In this document: positions 8,046 to 16,110 of the stretch, piece by piece
Position numbering within the stretch: position 1 is the stretch's first letter
How the letters are laid out: every line of letters starts with the position of its first letter
Source of the DNA: Desulfobacterales bacterium
Lineage (GTDB): Bacteria > Desulfobacterota > Desulfobacteria > Desulfobacterales > Desulfolunaceae
Direction: 5' to 3'
NCBI GenBank assembly: GCA_022360815.1
Contig: JAKSCC010000063.1
Coordinates: forward strand, 1 to 32,787
DNA length: 32,787 nucleotides
The notes under the pieces: model-generated
Database searches by the model: none
What the model was told of the DNA's origin: nothing
What the model saw: only the letters and a program-made list of their open reading frames with translations
Made by a program: the position numbers and the translations under genes

Positions 8046-9089
8046 GTGAAAGAGCTGATTCGGCTGACTGAAAAAGTTCGGGCTGCCGGTTGAGCGGCCA
8101 AGGTAGATCCAGGGGTCCTGGATCGCGTGGTCAAAGGGCTGGATATAGAGCGTCCCCCAGAGCTCCTTGTTGGGGTGGATGGGGCCGATGATGCCGGAGT
8201 CTATCGCTTAAACGATGAGACGGCGCTTATCCAGACCCTAGACTTTTTAACGCCTGTTACCGACTCGCCTTACGATTTTGGTCGCATTGCGGCAGCCAAC
8301 TCTTTAAGTGATGTCTACGCCATGGGGGGGCGACCGGTAACAGCGATGAATATTGTCTGCTTTCCAGTGGATGATCTTTCTGAGACGGTCCTCTCAGAGA
8401 CCCTTGCAGGCGGCCTTGAAGTGATTCACGCTTCTGGTGCCTGTTTGGTAGGGGGGCACAGTGTGGATGATAAAGAGTTTAAATATGGTCTTTCAGTCAC
8501 CGGAGTGGTTGATCCCAAGAAGATTTTGACCAACGGAGGAGCCGGTGTGGGCGATGCCCTGATTCTCACCAAACCGTTAGGAAGCGGTATCGTGGCCACG
8601 GCCATCAAGGGTGGGGTGGCCGATGAGGTTGCTGCCAAAGAGCTGGTTTCAGTGTGTGCGACCTTGAACAAAAGAGCGGCTGAGGTGGTGGCGGGCTTTT
8701 CTCCGTCGGCTTGTACGGATATTACCGGGTTTGGGATGGCGGGCCACGCTTTGGAGATGGCCCGAGGGGCTCGAAAGCACCTGGTGATTTCATCTGCGGA
8801 TCTTCCGGCGATGGAAGGGCTCTCAGGATGGGCCTCCATGGGAATGATTCCTGCGGGGAGTTATCGAAACAGAGAGTTTTGTGGCAGTTCGGTCATTGTG
8901 GCGTCTTCAGTAGAAAGATGGCGTGCCGATCTTATTTTTGACCCCCAGACTTCAGGAGGGCTTTTGCTTGCTCTGCCCTCACACCATGCTCGTGAGTGTT
9001 TGGCTGCCATGGCGGATGCCGGAGTGTGTGCCGCTCTTATCGGTGAGGTGGTGGCAGACCACTCTTGTGGTGAAGTGGAGTTCGTATAG
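8046..9089 (+). CDS. selD: selenide, water dikinase, selenocysteine-containing (TGA at 8091-8093 read as Sec)
   Basis: SelD makes selenophosphate from selenide and ATP, the selenium donor for Sec-tRNA. Starting at GTG 8046, with AAGGA seven bases upstream, translation gives MKELIRLTEKVRAAG, then TGA, then AAKVDPGVLDRVVKG, in frame with the rest. Position 16 is where SelD proteins carry the catalytic Cys or Sec (G-C/U-x-x-K), and Lys19 is the adjacent catalytic lysine. Reading through gives 347 residues, the same length as E. coli SelD. An automatic caller would start at 8127 and lose 27 residues including the active site. The glycine-rich nucleotide loop and C-terminal AIRS domain (DPQTSGGLLLALPS) follow. 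It lies 29 bases after pyrK and ends before a strong terminator. Confidence 0.95.
8106..8124 (+). promoter_or_regulatory. bacterial SECIS-like hairpin in selD
   Basis: A perfect inverted repeat pairs GATCCAGG (8106-8113) with CCTGGATC (8117-8124). With the innermost base pair opened the apical loop reads GGGTC, which includes the G-T pair usual in SelB-recognised loops. The stem begins 12 bases after the TGA, close to the spacing in E. coli fdhF. It lies inside the coding sequence, as bacterial SECIS elements do. Confidence 0.82.
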
Positions 9090-9143
9090 GAGTCAACGGG
9101 CAGTAATTCTCGCCTCTTTTATTTTGTGGTAATACTTTATTCA

Positions 9144-9182
9144 AAAGCGGCTCACAGGCCCTTAAAGCCTGTGAGCCGCTTT
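9144..9182. terminator. strong hairpin terminator after selD
   Basis: A perfect 16-bp stem pairs 9144-9159 with 9167-9182 around a 7-base loop. The stem begins with AAA and ends with TTT, so it could stop transcription from either side, although no longer T-run follows. It separates selD from the atp operon. Confidence 0.8.
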
Positions 9183-9315
9183 GCTGTAAGTTCTTAAAAA
9201 ACCATTGCTTCAAATACTCTTTCGCATTGACTTTCAGCAAAGTACATGGTAGTTCAATCCAGGCTGCAAATGACTTTTTGTGAGTCATAGCGTTCGTATA
9301 AAAGGAACAATGATT

Positions 9316-9537
9316 ATGAATAAAGAGATTGCTGAGATTTTCAGGGAGCTTGCTTATTACAGCAGTCTCGGACTTCAAGTGGCCATCTCAATTCTTTTGG
9401 GGCTTGGGTTTGGACTTTTTCTCGATAAAACTTTCGGGACCGCCCCGGTTTTCATGCTAATTTTTCTTGGATTTGGGATAGCAGCCGCCTTTAGAAATTT
9501 GCTTCTCGCTCTAAAGAGAAGCAGAAAAAAACCGTGA
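9316..9537 (+). CDS. atpZ: AtpZ/AtpI-type small F0 ATP synthase accessory protein
   Basis: A 73-residue membrane protein with two predicted helices (about residues 15-37 and 42-62): YYSSLGLQVAISILLGLGFG and then a second hydrophobic segment, ending in a basic tail. It fits the AtpZ/ATPase_gene1 family encoded at the head of atp operons, where it assists F0 function or assembly, possibly with Mg2+ transport together with AtpI. The frame is open to a GTG at 9280. AAAGGAA at 9301-9307 places the start at ATG 9310 or 9316; 9316 has the better spacing. An inverted repeat ATGACT-N7-AGTCAT (9270-9288) lies upstream and may be regulatory, but this is weak. Confidence 0.82.
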   Translation: MNKEIAEIFRELAYYSSLGLQVAISILLGLGFGLFLDKTFGTAPVFMLIFLGFGIAAAFRNLLLALKRSRKKP

Positions 9538-9553
9538 GTCGGATCGTCTTGTC

Positions 9554-9943
9554 ATGATGGAGATTCAATTCAAGATACTGGGATTTGTTACCCGTTGTAA
9601 CTGGGCACTTCTGGCGCTGGGAGCTGTGGCTGGCCCCATGCTGCTACCCATGGATGTGGCCCTGGGCCTTACCTTGGGCGGCCTTCTGGTGACGGTGAAT
9701 TTTCATCTTTTGGCTCGTACCCTCTCCAAGGGGCTCACCCCCGGTCGACTCTCTTCTCGGAATGTTATCCTGGCAAAGTACTATGTCAGGTTTTTTGTTA
9801 GTGCAGTCATTATCTATTTTCTCATTTCAAGACACCTTGTGGACCCTGTGGGATTACTTCTGGGGCTGTCGGCGGTGGTGGTGAGCATTACCCTGGCTAC
9901 GGTGTGTGAATTGACGAAACTCATCTTTAAGGAGGCGGTGTAA
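9554..9943 (+). CDS. atpI: ATP synthase subunit I (AtpI-like)
   Basis: A 129-residue membrane protein with four hydrophobic segments, consistent with ATP synthase I, a chaperone-like protein for c-ring assembly. The typical segment with Asn in the second helix (LGGLLVTVNFHLLARTL) and the KYYVRFFVSAVIIYFLIS segment are visible. It lies 16 bases after atpZ and two bases before atpB, whose ribosome binding site AAGGAGG is inside its 3' end. The first two codons are both ATG (9554 and 9557) without a clear ribosome binding site, so the start is uncertain by one residue. Confidence 0.85.
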   Translation: MMEIQFKILGFVTRCNWALLALGAVAGPMLLPMDVALGLTLGGLLVTVNFHLLARTLSKGLTPGRLSSRNVILAKYYVRFFVSAVIIYFLISRHLVDPVGLLLGLSAVVVSITLATVCELTKLIFKEAV

Positions 9944-9945
9944 AG

Positions 9946-10638
9946 ATGGAACATCCCTTTCTGTTTTTGGTCGATTTTTTTGACGTAAACGGAGCGCTCT
10001 ACCATTTTGCGCACAAGTATCCCCATGTGATGTACACATGGCTTGTGATGCTTGTTCTTATCGGCCTCGGTTATCTGGCCACCAGCAAAATTTCACTGGT
10101 CCCTGGAAAGGGACAGAATGTCTTTGAGGCTCTCATTGGTGGTCTGGAAGATTTTCTTGTGGAGACTGTGGGTGAAGAGGGCCGCTGGTTTACCCCCCTT
10201 GCCGCCACAATTTTTATTTTTATTTTTGTCTCCAACCTGGTGGGGTTGGTTCCGGGTTTTTTCCCGCCTACCGCAACGCTCAACACCACAGGAGCCTGCG
10301 CGTTGGTGGTGTTTGTTTTTACCCACTACATCGGTGTGAAATACCATGGAGCCGGGTATGTAAAGCATTTCATGGGGCCTGTTTGGTGGATGGCACCTCT
10401 TATCATGCCCATTGAGATTATCGGTCATCTGGCGCGTGTACTCTCTCTCTCTTTCCGTCTTTTCGGAAACATGATGGGTCACGAGTTGGTTTTGGGTATT
10501 CTTTTTATGCTGGCCGGTATGTACTTTGCCCCGCTTCCCATCATGGCGCTGGGTATTTTTGTGGCCTTTGTTCAGGCCTTTGTGTTTTTCCTTTTGACCA
10601 TCATCTATTTTCAGGGGTCTATGGAACACGCCCATTGA
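9946..10638 (+). CDS. atpB: F0 ATP synthase subunit a
   Basis: Subunit a forms the two half-channels that load and unload ions on the c-ring. The 230-residue length is normal. The essential arginine lies in LSLSFRLFGNMMGHELVLG near residue 172, and the last helix carries FVAFVQAFVFFLLTIIYFQG with the usual Gln. Several hydrophobic helices precede these. AAGGAGG upstream of the ATG at 9946 is an excellent ribosome binding site. The gene is followed after 96 bases by atpE. Confidence 0.97.
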   Translation: MEHPFLFLVDFFDVNGALYHFAHKYPHVMYTWLVMLVLIGLGYLATSKISLVPGKGQNVFEALIGGLEDFLVETVGEEGRWFTPLAATIFIFIFVSNLVGLVPGFFPPTATLNTTGACALVVFVFTHYIGVKYHGAGYVKHFMGPVWWMAPLIMPIEIIGHLARVLSLSFRLFGNMMGHELVLGILFMLAGMYFAPLPIMALGIFVAFVQAFVFFLLTIIYFQGSMEHAH

Positions 10639-10734
10639 TGTGGTTGAAAAAAATCGTTTCGGATCACACGGCTTATACATTGGGATAATGGAAGAAGCCG
10701 AACACCAATACATTTCAATTCTAAGGAGAAAGAA

Positions 10735-11010
10735 ATGGAAGCATTACAGTTCTTCGTAGTCAGCTCTTTTGCCGCCGCTCTCGCCATCGCTATCGCCGCT
10801 TTCGGTTGTGGTATTGCTCAGGGTATGGGCCTTAAGTCCGCCGTTGAAGGAATCGCTCGAAACCCCGAGTCTTCCGGTAAGGTAACTGTAACCATGCTCA
10901 TCGGTCTTGCCATGATCGAATCACTTTGTATTTACGCTCTGGTTATCTCTCTGATTCTTATCTATGCGCATCCTCAGGCTGCAGCGATTGCCAAGCTTCT
11001 CGGCGCCTAG
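10735..11010 (+). CDS. atpE: F0 ATP synthase subunit c (Na+-type ligand signature)
   Basis: The 91-residue hairpin protein has helix 1 with GCGIAQGMGL, the polar loop ARNPES, and helix 2 with the ion-binding carboxylate in MIESLCIYALV. The ligands Gln29, Glu62, Ser63 and Tyr67 sit at the same spacing as Gln32, Glu65, Ser66 and Tyr70 of the Na+-translocating Ilyobacter tartaricus c-subunit; the Thr67 position is Leu here. This suggests Na+ coupling or at least Na+ binding capacity. AAGGAG eight bases before the ATG fixes the start. A rho-independent terminator follows. The F1 genes are not in this window, so the operon is split. Confidence 0.96.
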   Translation: MEALQFFVVSSFAAALAIAIAAFGCGIAQGMGLKSAVEGIARNPESSGKVTVTMLIGLAMIESLCIYALVISLILIYAHPQAAAIAKLLGA

Positions 11011-11048
11011 TATCTGCTACGTGTAGATGTAAGCATTTGATTGAAAGA

Positions 11049-11086
11049 AAAAGCCGTCTTTGCCTTGCTGTAAAGACGGCTTTTTT
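11049..11086 (+). terminator. rho-independent terminator of the atpZIBE operon
   Basis: A 13-bp stem pairs 11049-11061 with 11072-11084 around a 10-base loop, and the second arm ends in a run of T to 11086. It lies 38 bases after the atpE stop. Confidence 0.9.
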
Positions 11087-11136
11087 GTGGAGAAAAATGT
11101 TTGATAATGAGAGGAGAAAGTACCGTTTTAAACACC

Positions 11137-11166
11137 TTGACCCTTTAAAACCCAATCATATATAAT
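11137..11166 (+). promoter_or_regulatory. sigma-70 promoter for the FHA gene
   Basis: TTGACC (11137-11142) and a perfect TATAAT (11161-11166) are separated by 18 bases. Transcription would begin near 11173, leaving a leader of about 200 bases before the FHA start at 11370. The leader contains a perfect palindrome at 11279-11295 and an inverted repeat TTCAAAT-CACC-ATTTGAA at 11333-11350, close to the ribosome binding site. No known riboswitch was recognised. Confidence 0.7.
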
Positions 11167-11369
11167 CTAAGCATTGGTGATTCCGCAGAAAAGTTATTCT
11201 ATGCTGTAGCAATCCATACACTTTCTGGATTCCTGTCTCACCTTTTTAGAGATATTGCAGCCCTTTTATGGGAAGGCGGACTTTTTAAAAAAGTCTCAAA
11301 AGTCGATCCTTCAAAGAGCCTTGCGTCTCTTATTCAAATCACCATTTGAAAATATGTATTGGAGTTTTC

Positions 11370-12146
11370 ATGCCTTTTCTGATTTTAAAATTCCAGGGGA
11401 AGATGATCCGGCAGTACGCATTGGAGTATGGTCGCCCTCTTTCCATCGGACGCAATGATAAAAACGATATCATCATTGGAAATATGCTGGTTTCAGGATT
11501 TCATGCACGGGTAGAGTTTCGAGAGAACAGCGTTGTTGTATCCGATTTGGAGAGTAAAAACGGAACCACGGTCAATGGGAAATACGTCGATAAGGCGACA
11601 TTAAGAAACGGTGATGAGCTGGGGGTGGGCAAACATCAGCTTCTCTTTACAGAAAATCGGGAGGATATCACTTTTCAAGATACCCCTTTGACGGCCCTGA
11701 AGGCGAGCAGTCTGGATATGACCATGGCCATTGATACATCGGATCTGAAAAATGGCAAGCAAGATGTCCCCACAGGTAAGAGGCCGGTGAAGCCGCTTCC
11801 CATTCTTGTTTTTAAGCGGGGAGGCAAAGGGCGCATTGAGCTTGAAAATAGATACACTCGAATAGGTAAAGACAAAGGCAATGAAGTGCGGGTGAAGGGC
11901 TTTTTTGTTGGTAAACGCGCTGCTACGGTTTCTCGAAAAGAGGATGGTTATTATTTGAGTTATGTTTCAGGGGTGGCGAAACCGCGTTTAAACGGTGTGA
12001 AAATTGGAAAAGATGGTGTGAAGTTAACCCATGGAGACACCATTGCCATTGGAGGTGTGAGTTTGCGTTTTCTCTCCAAGGTTCGAATGCGTAAAGTGAA
12101 GGTCCCCACCTCTGTCGGCAGTGGGGCCAGTGCGTCTCCCTCCTGA
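11370..12146 (+). CDS. tandem forkhead-associated (FHA) domain protein
   Basis: FHA domains bind phosphothreonine peptides. Residues about 10-90 form a canonical FHA domain with SIGRNDKNDIIIGN, SGFHARVEF and SDLESKNGTTVNG, so the Arg, Ser-x-x-His and Asn-Gly ligand residues are present. A second domain at about 150-240 keeps RIGKDKGNEVRV and LNGVKIGKDG but has AATVSRKEDGYY where the Ser-x-x-His is expected, so it may not bind phosphopeptides. A linker joins them and there is no signal peptide or membrane segment. The frame is open to a TTG at 11346, but GGAG before the ATG at 11370 decides the start. No protein kinase gene is in the window. Confidence 0.88.
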   Translation: MPFLILKFQGKMIRQYALEYGRPLSIGRNDKNDIIIGNMLVSGFHARVEFRENSVVVSDLESKNGTTVNGKYVDKATLRNGDELGVGKHQLLFTENREDITFQDTPLTALKASSLDMTMAIDTSDLKNGKQDVPTGKRPVKPLPILVFKRGGKGRIELENRYTRIGKDKGNEVRVKGFFVGKRAATVSRKEDGYYLSYVSGVAKPRLNGVKIGKDGVKLTHGDTIAIGGVSLRFLSKVRMRKVKVPTSVGSGASASPS

Positions 12147-12168
12147 TTGCAAGATCGCTGTTTTTGAT

Positions 12169-12207
12169 ACCGCCTTTCCCAAATGATGGGATAGGGCGGT
12201 TTTTTTA
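12169..12207. terminator. bidirectional terminator between the FHA gene and uvrA
   Basis: ACCGCC (12169-12174) pairs with GGCGGT (12195-12200), with an inner CCCA/TGGG stem (12178-12181 and 12187-12190), followed by a T-run to 12206. The convergent genes on each side end within 60 bases of it. Confidence 0.75.
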
Positions 12208-15054
12208 TGGGAAATGTTTGCGGGACAAGTTGCGCTGCAGGTAGCGTCCGGTGACAGAATTTTCACAGGCCGCCACCTCTTCAGGCGTTCCTGTGCAAAT
12301 TATGTTGCCTCCTGCCTCTCCCCCTTCAGGTCCCATGTCGATGATATGGTCTGCGGCTGCAATGACATCCAAGTTGTGTTCAATAATCAAAACGGTATTG
12401 CCCTCATCCACCAGACGGTTCAAAACCACCATGAGCTTTCGAATGTCTTCCTGATGAAGTCCTGTGGTGGGTTCATCCAAGATGTAGAGGGTGTGGCCGC
12501 CTGTTTTGCGTGAAAGCTCTTTGGCCAGTTTGATGCGTTGGGCCTCTCCGCCGGAAAGGGTTGTGGCGGCTTGGCCGAGGTGGATATACCCCATGCCCAC
12601 ATCTTGAAGGGTGGCCAGTTTGGCCTTAAGGGCAGGATAGCTTTTAAAGAACTCAGCGGCTTGGTTGATGGTCATCTCCAGGACATCGGCGATACTCTTT
12701 CCTTTGTACCTTATCTCCAAGGTGTCTCGGTTGTAACGCTTGCCTTTGCAGACATCGCAGGGCACGTAGAGGTCCGCGAGAAAGTGCATCTCTATTTTGA
12801 CGATACCGTCTCCCTGACACGCCTCGCAGCGTCCCCCTTTCATATTGAAGCTGAAACGCCCCTGCTTGTACCCCCTCTCCTTGGCTTCGATGGTTTTGGC
12901 AAAGATATCCCGAATGGCGTTGAAGGCCCCGGTGTAGGTGGCTGGGTTGGATCGAGGGGTTTTACCAATAGGGGACTGGTCGATACCAATGATACGATCC
13001 ACGTGATGGAGCCCCTCAAGGGTGTCGTAACGTCCGGGAAGCTCTCTGCTTCCGTTGAGTTTTTGGGAGAGGATTTTTTTGAGGGTGGCCATGATCAGCG
13101 TCGATTTACCAGAGCCCGAGACCCCTGTGACACAGATGAGGGTTCCCAAGGGAAATGAGGCATCAATACGCTTGAGGTTGTTGGCTCGGGCTCCCTTTAG
13201 GAGAAGGGTTTTTGCGGTAGAAGCTCTTCGAGATATTGGTGGGATGATTGTGCGCCGACCGGCGAGGTAATCCCCTGTTAAGGACGCTTTGCAGCTTAGA
13301 ATATCGGTGGGAAGGCCGTTGAAGACCACCTCTCCTCCTCGAATCCCTGCACCGGGCCCCATATCAATAAGATGGTCGGCGGCCAGCATGGTGTCGGTGT
13401 CGTGTTCCACCACAAGCACAGAGTTTCCAAGGTCTCGAATTTTTTTTAAGGTTTCGATAAGGCGCCGGTTGTCTCTTTGATGAAGGCCGATGCTGGGCTC
13501 GTCAAGGACGTAGAGGACCCCTGAGAGTCTGGAGCCGATTTGAGTGGCCAGACGAATGCGCTGGCTCTCTCCGCCGGAGAGGGTGGTAGCCCCTCGAGAG
13601 AGTGAGAGATAGGGCAGGCCCACATCGAGAAGAAAACCCATACGTGAGGTGAGCTCTTTGATGATGGGTTCTGCGACCACCGCATGTTTGCCTTGGAAGG
13701 TCATGCTTTGGATCTGCTCAAGGGCTTGGTCCATAGGCAGGCGGGTCAATTGGGGCAACGTGATATGGCCTGCTTTGACATGGCATGGGAAGGGCGCGAT
13801 TCGAGCACCTTTGCATGCTTTGCAGGGGTGCTGGGCCATGAAACGCTTGATCTCCTCTTTTTCTGAGGCTGTGATGGCTTCAGAGAGCTTCTTTTCAAGG
13901 GCGGGGATGATACCGTCAAAGGGGGCCTTGTAGGTGTGCCTGCGGCCCTTTTTTTCAAAATAGAAGGCGATCTCCTCTTTGCCGGTTCCGTGTAAAAGGG
14001 CGTGTTGAAAGGTTTCGGGAAGCTCGGCATACGGGGTGTAGATATCGGTGCCAAAGTGGCTGGTGAGGGCGTCCAAGAACTCCACAAACTGCACGGAGTT
14101 TCTTGATGCCCAGGGCGCCATGGCACCTTCTCTTAAGGAGAGCTGCGGGTCTGGAACAATAAGCTGGGGGCTGAAGGCATCTTTAAAACCAATACCATCG
14201 CAGCTTGGGCAGGCTCCTTGGGGTGAGTTGAAAGAGAAGAGAGCGGGAGTGAGCTCGGGAAAGGTGAGACCACAGGTGGTGCAACCGGTCTCTTCGCTAT
14301 AGACGATGGTGCGTTTTGTCTTTCGAGTTTCCGAGTCAAGGATCTCTACGTGGGCTAGACCCTCAGCCGTTCGAGCGGCCAGTTCAAGGGAGTCGGCCAG
14401 GCGGTTTCTCATTCCCTCTTTGATGACAATGCGATCGATGATCACATCAAAGGGGATTTTTTTCATCTTCAGGGTGTCGGGCAGGGCGTCCAGCTCAAGA
14501 AGTGACCCCTTGACTCGAATGCGCGAGTAGCCTTCGCGTCTGAGCCTTCGAAGGGTGGCGACCGCTTCATCCGAAGCTTGGGCTGGCATGGGAGCCAGAA
14601 TCATCATGCGGGTTCCCCATGCCTCTTCCATCACCTCATCAAGGATCTCATCCAGAGATTTAAATCCCACCTCTTCACCGCATTGCGGGCAGTAAGGGGT
14701 GCCCACCCGTGCGTAAAGTAACCTTAGAAAATCGTAAATTTCTGTTACGGTCCCCACGGTGGACCGAGGGTTGTGGGATGCGCTTTTCTGTTCAATGGCG
14801 ATGGCAGGAGAGAGTCCGTCAATGAAGTCCACGTCCGGTTTGTCCATTTGGCCGAGAAACTGGCGGGCGTAGGTGGAGAGAGACTCCACATATCGCCTTC
14901 TGCCTTCGGCATAAAGAGTATCAAAGGCAAGGGAGGATTTTCCAGAGCCCGAAAGCCCGGTGATCACCACCAGGGCATTTTTGGGAAAAGAGACATTGAC
15001 GGACTTCAGGTTGTGCTGACGAGCCCCTGAAATGACGATCTGTTTTTGGTCCAT
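12205..15054 (-). CDS. uvrA: excinuclease ABC subunit A
   Basis: UvrA is the damage-sensing ATPase dimer of nucleotide excision repair. The 949-residue product is full length. It has two ABC ATPase halves: Walker A GLSGSGKSS near residue 33 and signature LSGGESQRIRLATQIGS in the first, GVSGSGKST and LSGGEAQRIKLAKELS in the second. Zinc-finger cysteines are seen as CPQCG, CTTCG with CPSC, and CEAC with CDVC. YVESLSTYARQFLGQM is also typical. It starts 30 bases downstream of the pdxA stop on the same strand and may be co-transcribed. The ribosome binding site is weak (GAACACCCC precedes the ATG). Confidence 0.98.
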   Translation of the reverse strand: MDQKQIVISGARQHNLKSVNVSFPKNALVVITGLSGSGKSSLAFDTLYAEGRRRYVESLSTYARQFLGQMDKPDVDFIDGLSPAIAIEQKSASHNPRSTVGTVTEIYDFLRLLYARVGTPYCPQCGEEVGFKSLDEILDEVMEEAWGTRMMILAPMPAQASDEAVATLRRLRREGYSRIRVKGSLLELDALPDTLKMKKIPFDVIIDRIVIKEGMRNRLADSLELAARTAEGLAHVEILDSETRKTKRTIVYSEETGCTTCGLTFPELTPALFSFNSPQGACPSCDGIGFKDAFSPQLIVPDPQLSLREGAMAPWASRNSVQFVEFLDALTSHFGTDIYTPYAELPETFQHALLHGTGKEEIAFYFEKKGRRHTYKAPFDGIIPALEKKLSEAITASEKEEIKRFMAQHPCKACKGARIAPFPCHVKAGHITLPQLTRLPMDQALEQIQSMTFQGKHAVVAEPIIKELTSRMGFLLDVGLPYLSLSRGATTLSGGESQRIRLATQIGSRLSGVLYVLDEPSIGLHQRDNRRLIETLKKIRDLGNSVLVVEHDTDTMLAADHLIDMGPGAGIRGGEVVFNGLPTDILSCKASLTGDYLAGRRTIIPPISRRASTAKTLLLKGARANNLKRIDASFPLGTLICVTGVSGSGKSTLIMATLKKILSQKLNGSRELPGRYDTLEGLHHVDRIIGIDQSPIGKTPRSNPATYTGAFNAIRDIFAKTIEAKERGYKQGRFSFNMKGGRCEACQGDGIVKIEMHFLADLYVPCDVCKGKRYNRDTLEIRYKGKSIADVLEMTINQAAEFFKSYPALKAKLATLQDVGMGYIHLGQAATTLSGGEAQRIKLAKELSRKTGGHTLYILDEPTTGLHQEDIRKLMVVLNRLVDEGNTVLIIEHNLDVIAAADHIIDMGPEGGEAGGNIICTGTPEEVAACENSVTGRYLQRNLSRKHFP

Positions 15055-15084
15055 GGGGTGTTCCGGCTCTCTATCTGGCGTTCT

Positions 15085-16110
15085 CTATAAGGGAGTGTTG
15101 GCTTGAATAAGGTGCTTGGCTTGATTGGCAGCCATTCGAATGGCTGCCAGAAGGCTTCCTTCGTCGGCCCTATTTTTCCAGGCGATGTCGTAGGCGGTGC
15201 CGTGATCCACCGAGGTTCGAATGATGGGCAGCCCCAGGGTGGTGTTTACCCCATCGTGAAAATGCACCATTTTAAAGGGGATGAGCCCCTGGTCGTGGTA
15301 CATGCAGACCACAGCGTCAAAGTGTCCCTCTGCCGCTTTAAAAAAGATGGTGTCAGGGGGCATGGGATCGGAGATGATGGATTGGGGGTCGAGCTGCCGC
15401 GCACGAGCCACAGCCGGTGAAATGATACGACTCTCTTCGTCACCGAAGAGCCCCTCTTCGCCAGCATGGGGGTTGAGGCCCGCCACGCCGATGCGGGGGT
15501 TGCGGATGCCGAAACGCTCTTTAAGGGAGCGGGAGGTGAGTCCGATGAGATCGGTTATTTTTTGGGTTGAGAGCCTTTGAACCACCTCGGAAAGTGGAAT
15601 GTGGATGGTGGCAAGAACCACCTTAAGACGATCGCCTGCCATCATCATGGCAAACTCTTTGGATTTGGTTCGGCTGGCGAGAAGTTCGGTGTGCCCGTGA
15701 AACTCCGATCCCGAAAGTTTTAAGGCCACTTTGTGGATTGGGCCTGTCACCACCCCGTGGCAAGATCCATCCATGGCAAGATCCACCGCTTTTGTGATGC
15801 TATCGACCATGGCTTTTCCCGTTTCAGCTGTGGGAACACCTGTGGTCAAGGGGTGGTTTGAAAGATCGGATACAGGAAGAATATTCAGGCAGCCGGGTGT
15901 AAATTTCGCCTGACTGGGATGGTCGATGGGGTTTAGTGTGAGGGGCTTCTGGACCAAAGCGATGGCCTGCTCCATGACGTGGATATCTCCAATGAGAAAA
16001 AGGTGAAGCGCCTTTTGATCTTTCAGGGTGTGCATTGCTTTGGCCGCAATTTCAGGGCCAATACCACATGGGTCGCCCATGGTTAGGGCCAAGGTGGGAA
16101 TCTGTTTCAT
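15085..16110 (-). CDS. pdxA: 4-hydroxythreonine-4-phosphate dehydrogenase
   Basis: PdxA oxidises 4-phosphohydroxy-L-threonine in the DXP-dependent pyridoxal phosphate pathway and needs a divalent metal held by three histidines. The 341-residue protein has the N-terminal ALTMGDPCGIGPEI motif, the TGPIHK segment, the metal histidines in EFHGHTELLA, GLNPHAGEEGLFG and CMYHDQGLIPFK, and the C-terminal LPIIRTSVDHGTAYDIA. All key residues are intact. It is transcribed away from the gene-free region at 16111-17021. Its start codon is preceded by GGAATAGT, a modest ribosome binding site. Confidence 0.97.
   Translation of the reverse strand: MKQIPTLALTMGDPCGIGPEIAAKAMHTLKDQKALHLFLIGDIHVMEQAIALVQKPLTLNPIDHPSQAKFTPGCLNILPVSDLSNHPLTTGVPTAETGKAMVDSITKAVDLAMDGSCHGVVTGPIHKVALKLSGSEFHGHTELLASRTKSKEFAMMMAGDRLKVVLATIHIPLSEVVQRLSTQKITDLIGLTSRSLKERFGIRNPRIGVAGLNPHAGEEGLFGDEESRIISPAVARARQLDPQSIISDPMPPDTIFFKAAEGHFDAVVCMYHDQGLIPFKMVHFHDGVNTTLGLPIIRTSVDHGTAYDIAWKNRADEGSLLAAIRMAANQAKHLIQANTPL

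Noticed and set aside
8127-9089. SelD starting at GTG 8127
   Set aside because: This would delete the active-site segment; the upstream in-frame TGA with SECIS-like hairpin and GTG at 8046 explain the sequence better.
11160-11348. An open frame of about 60 codons upstream of the FHA gene with a protein-like translation
   Set aside because: It has no ATG, GTG or TTG start and no ribosome binding site, and a frame of this length is expected by chance in AT-rich sequence.
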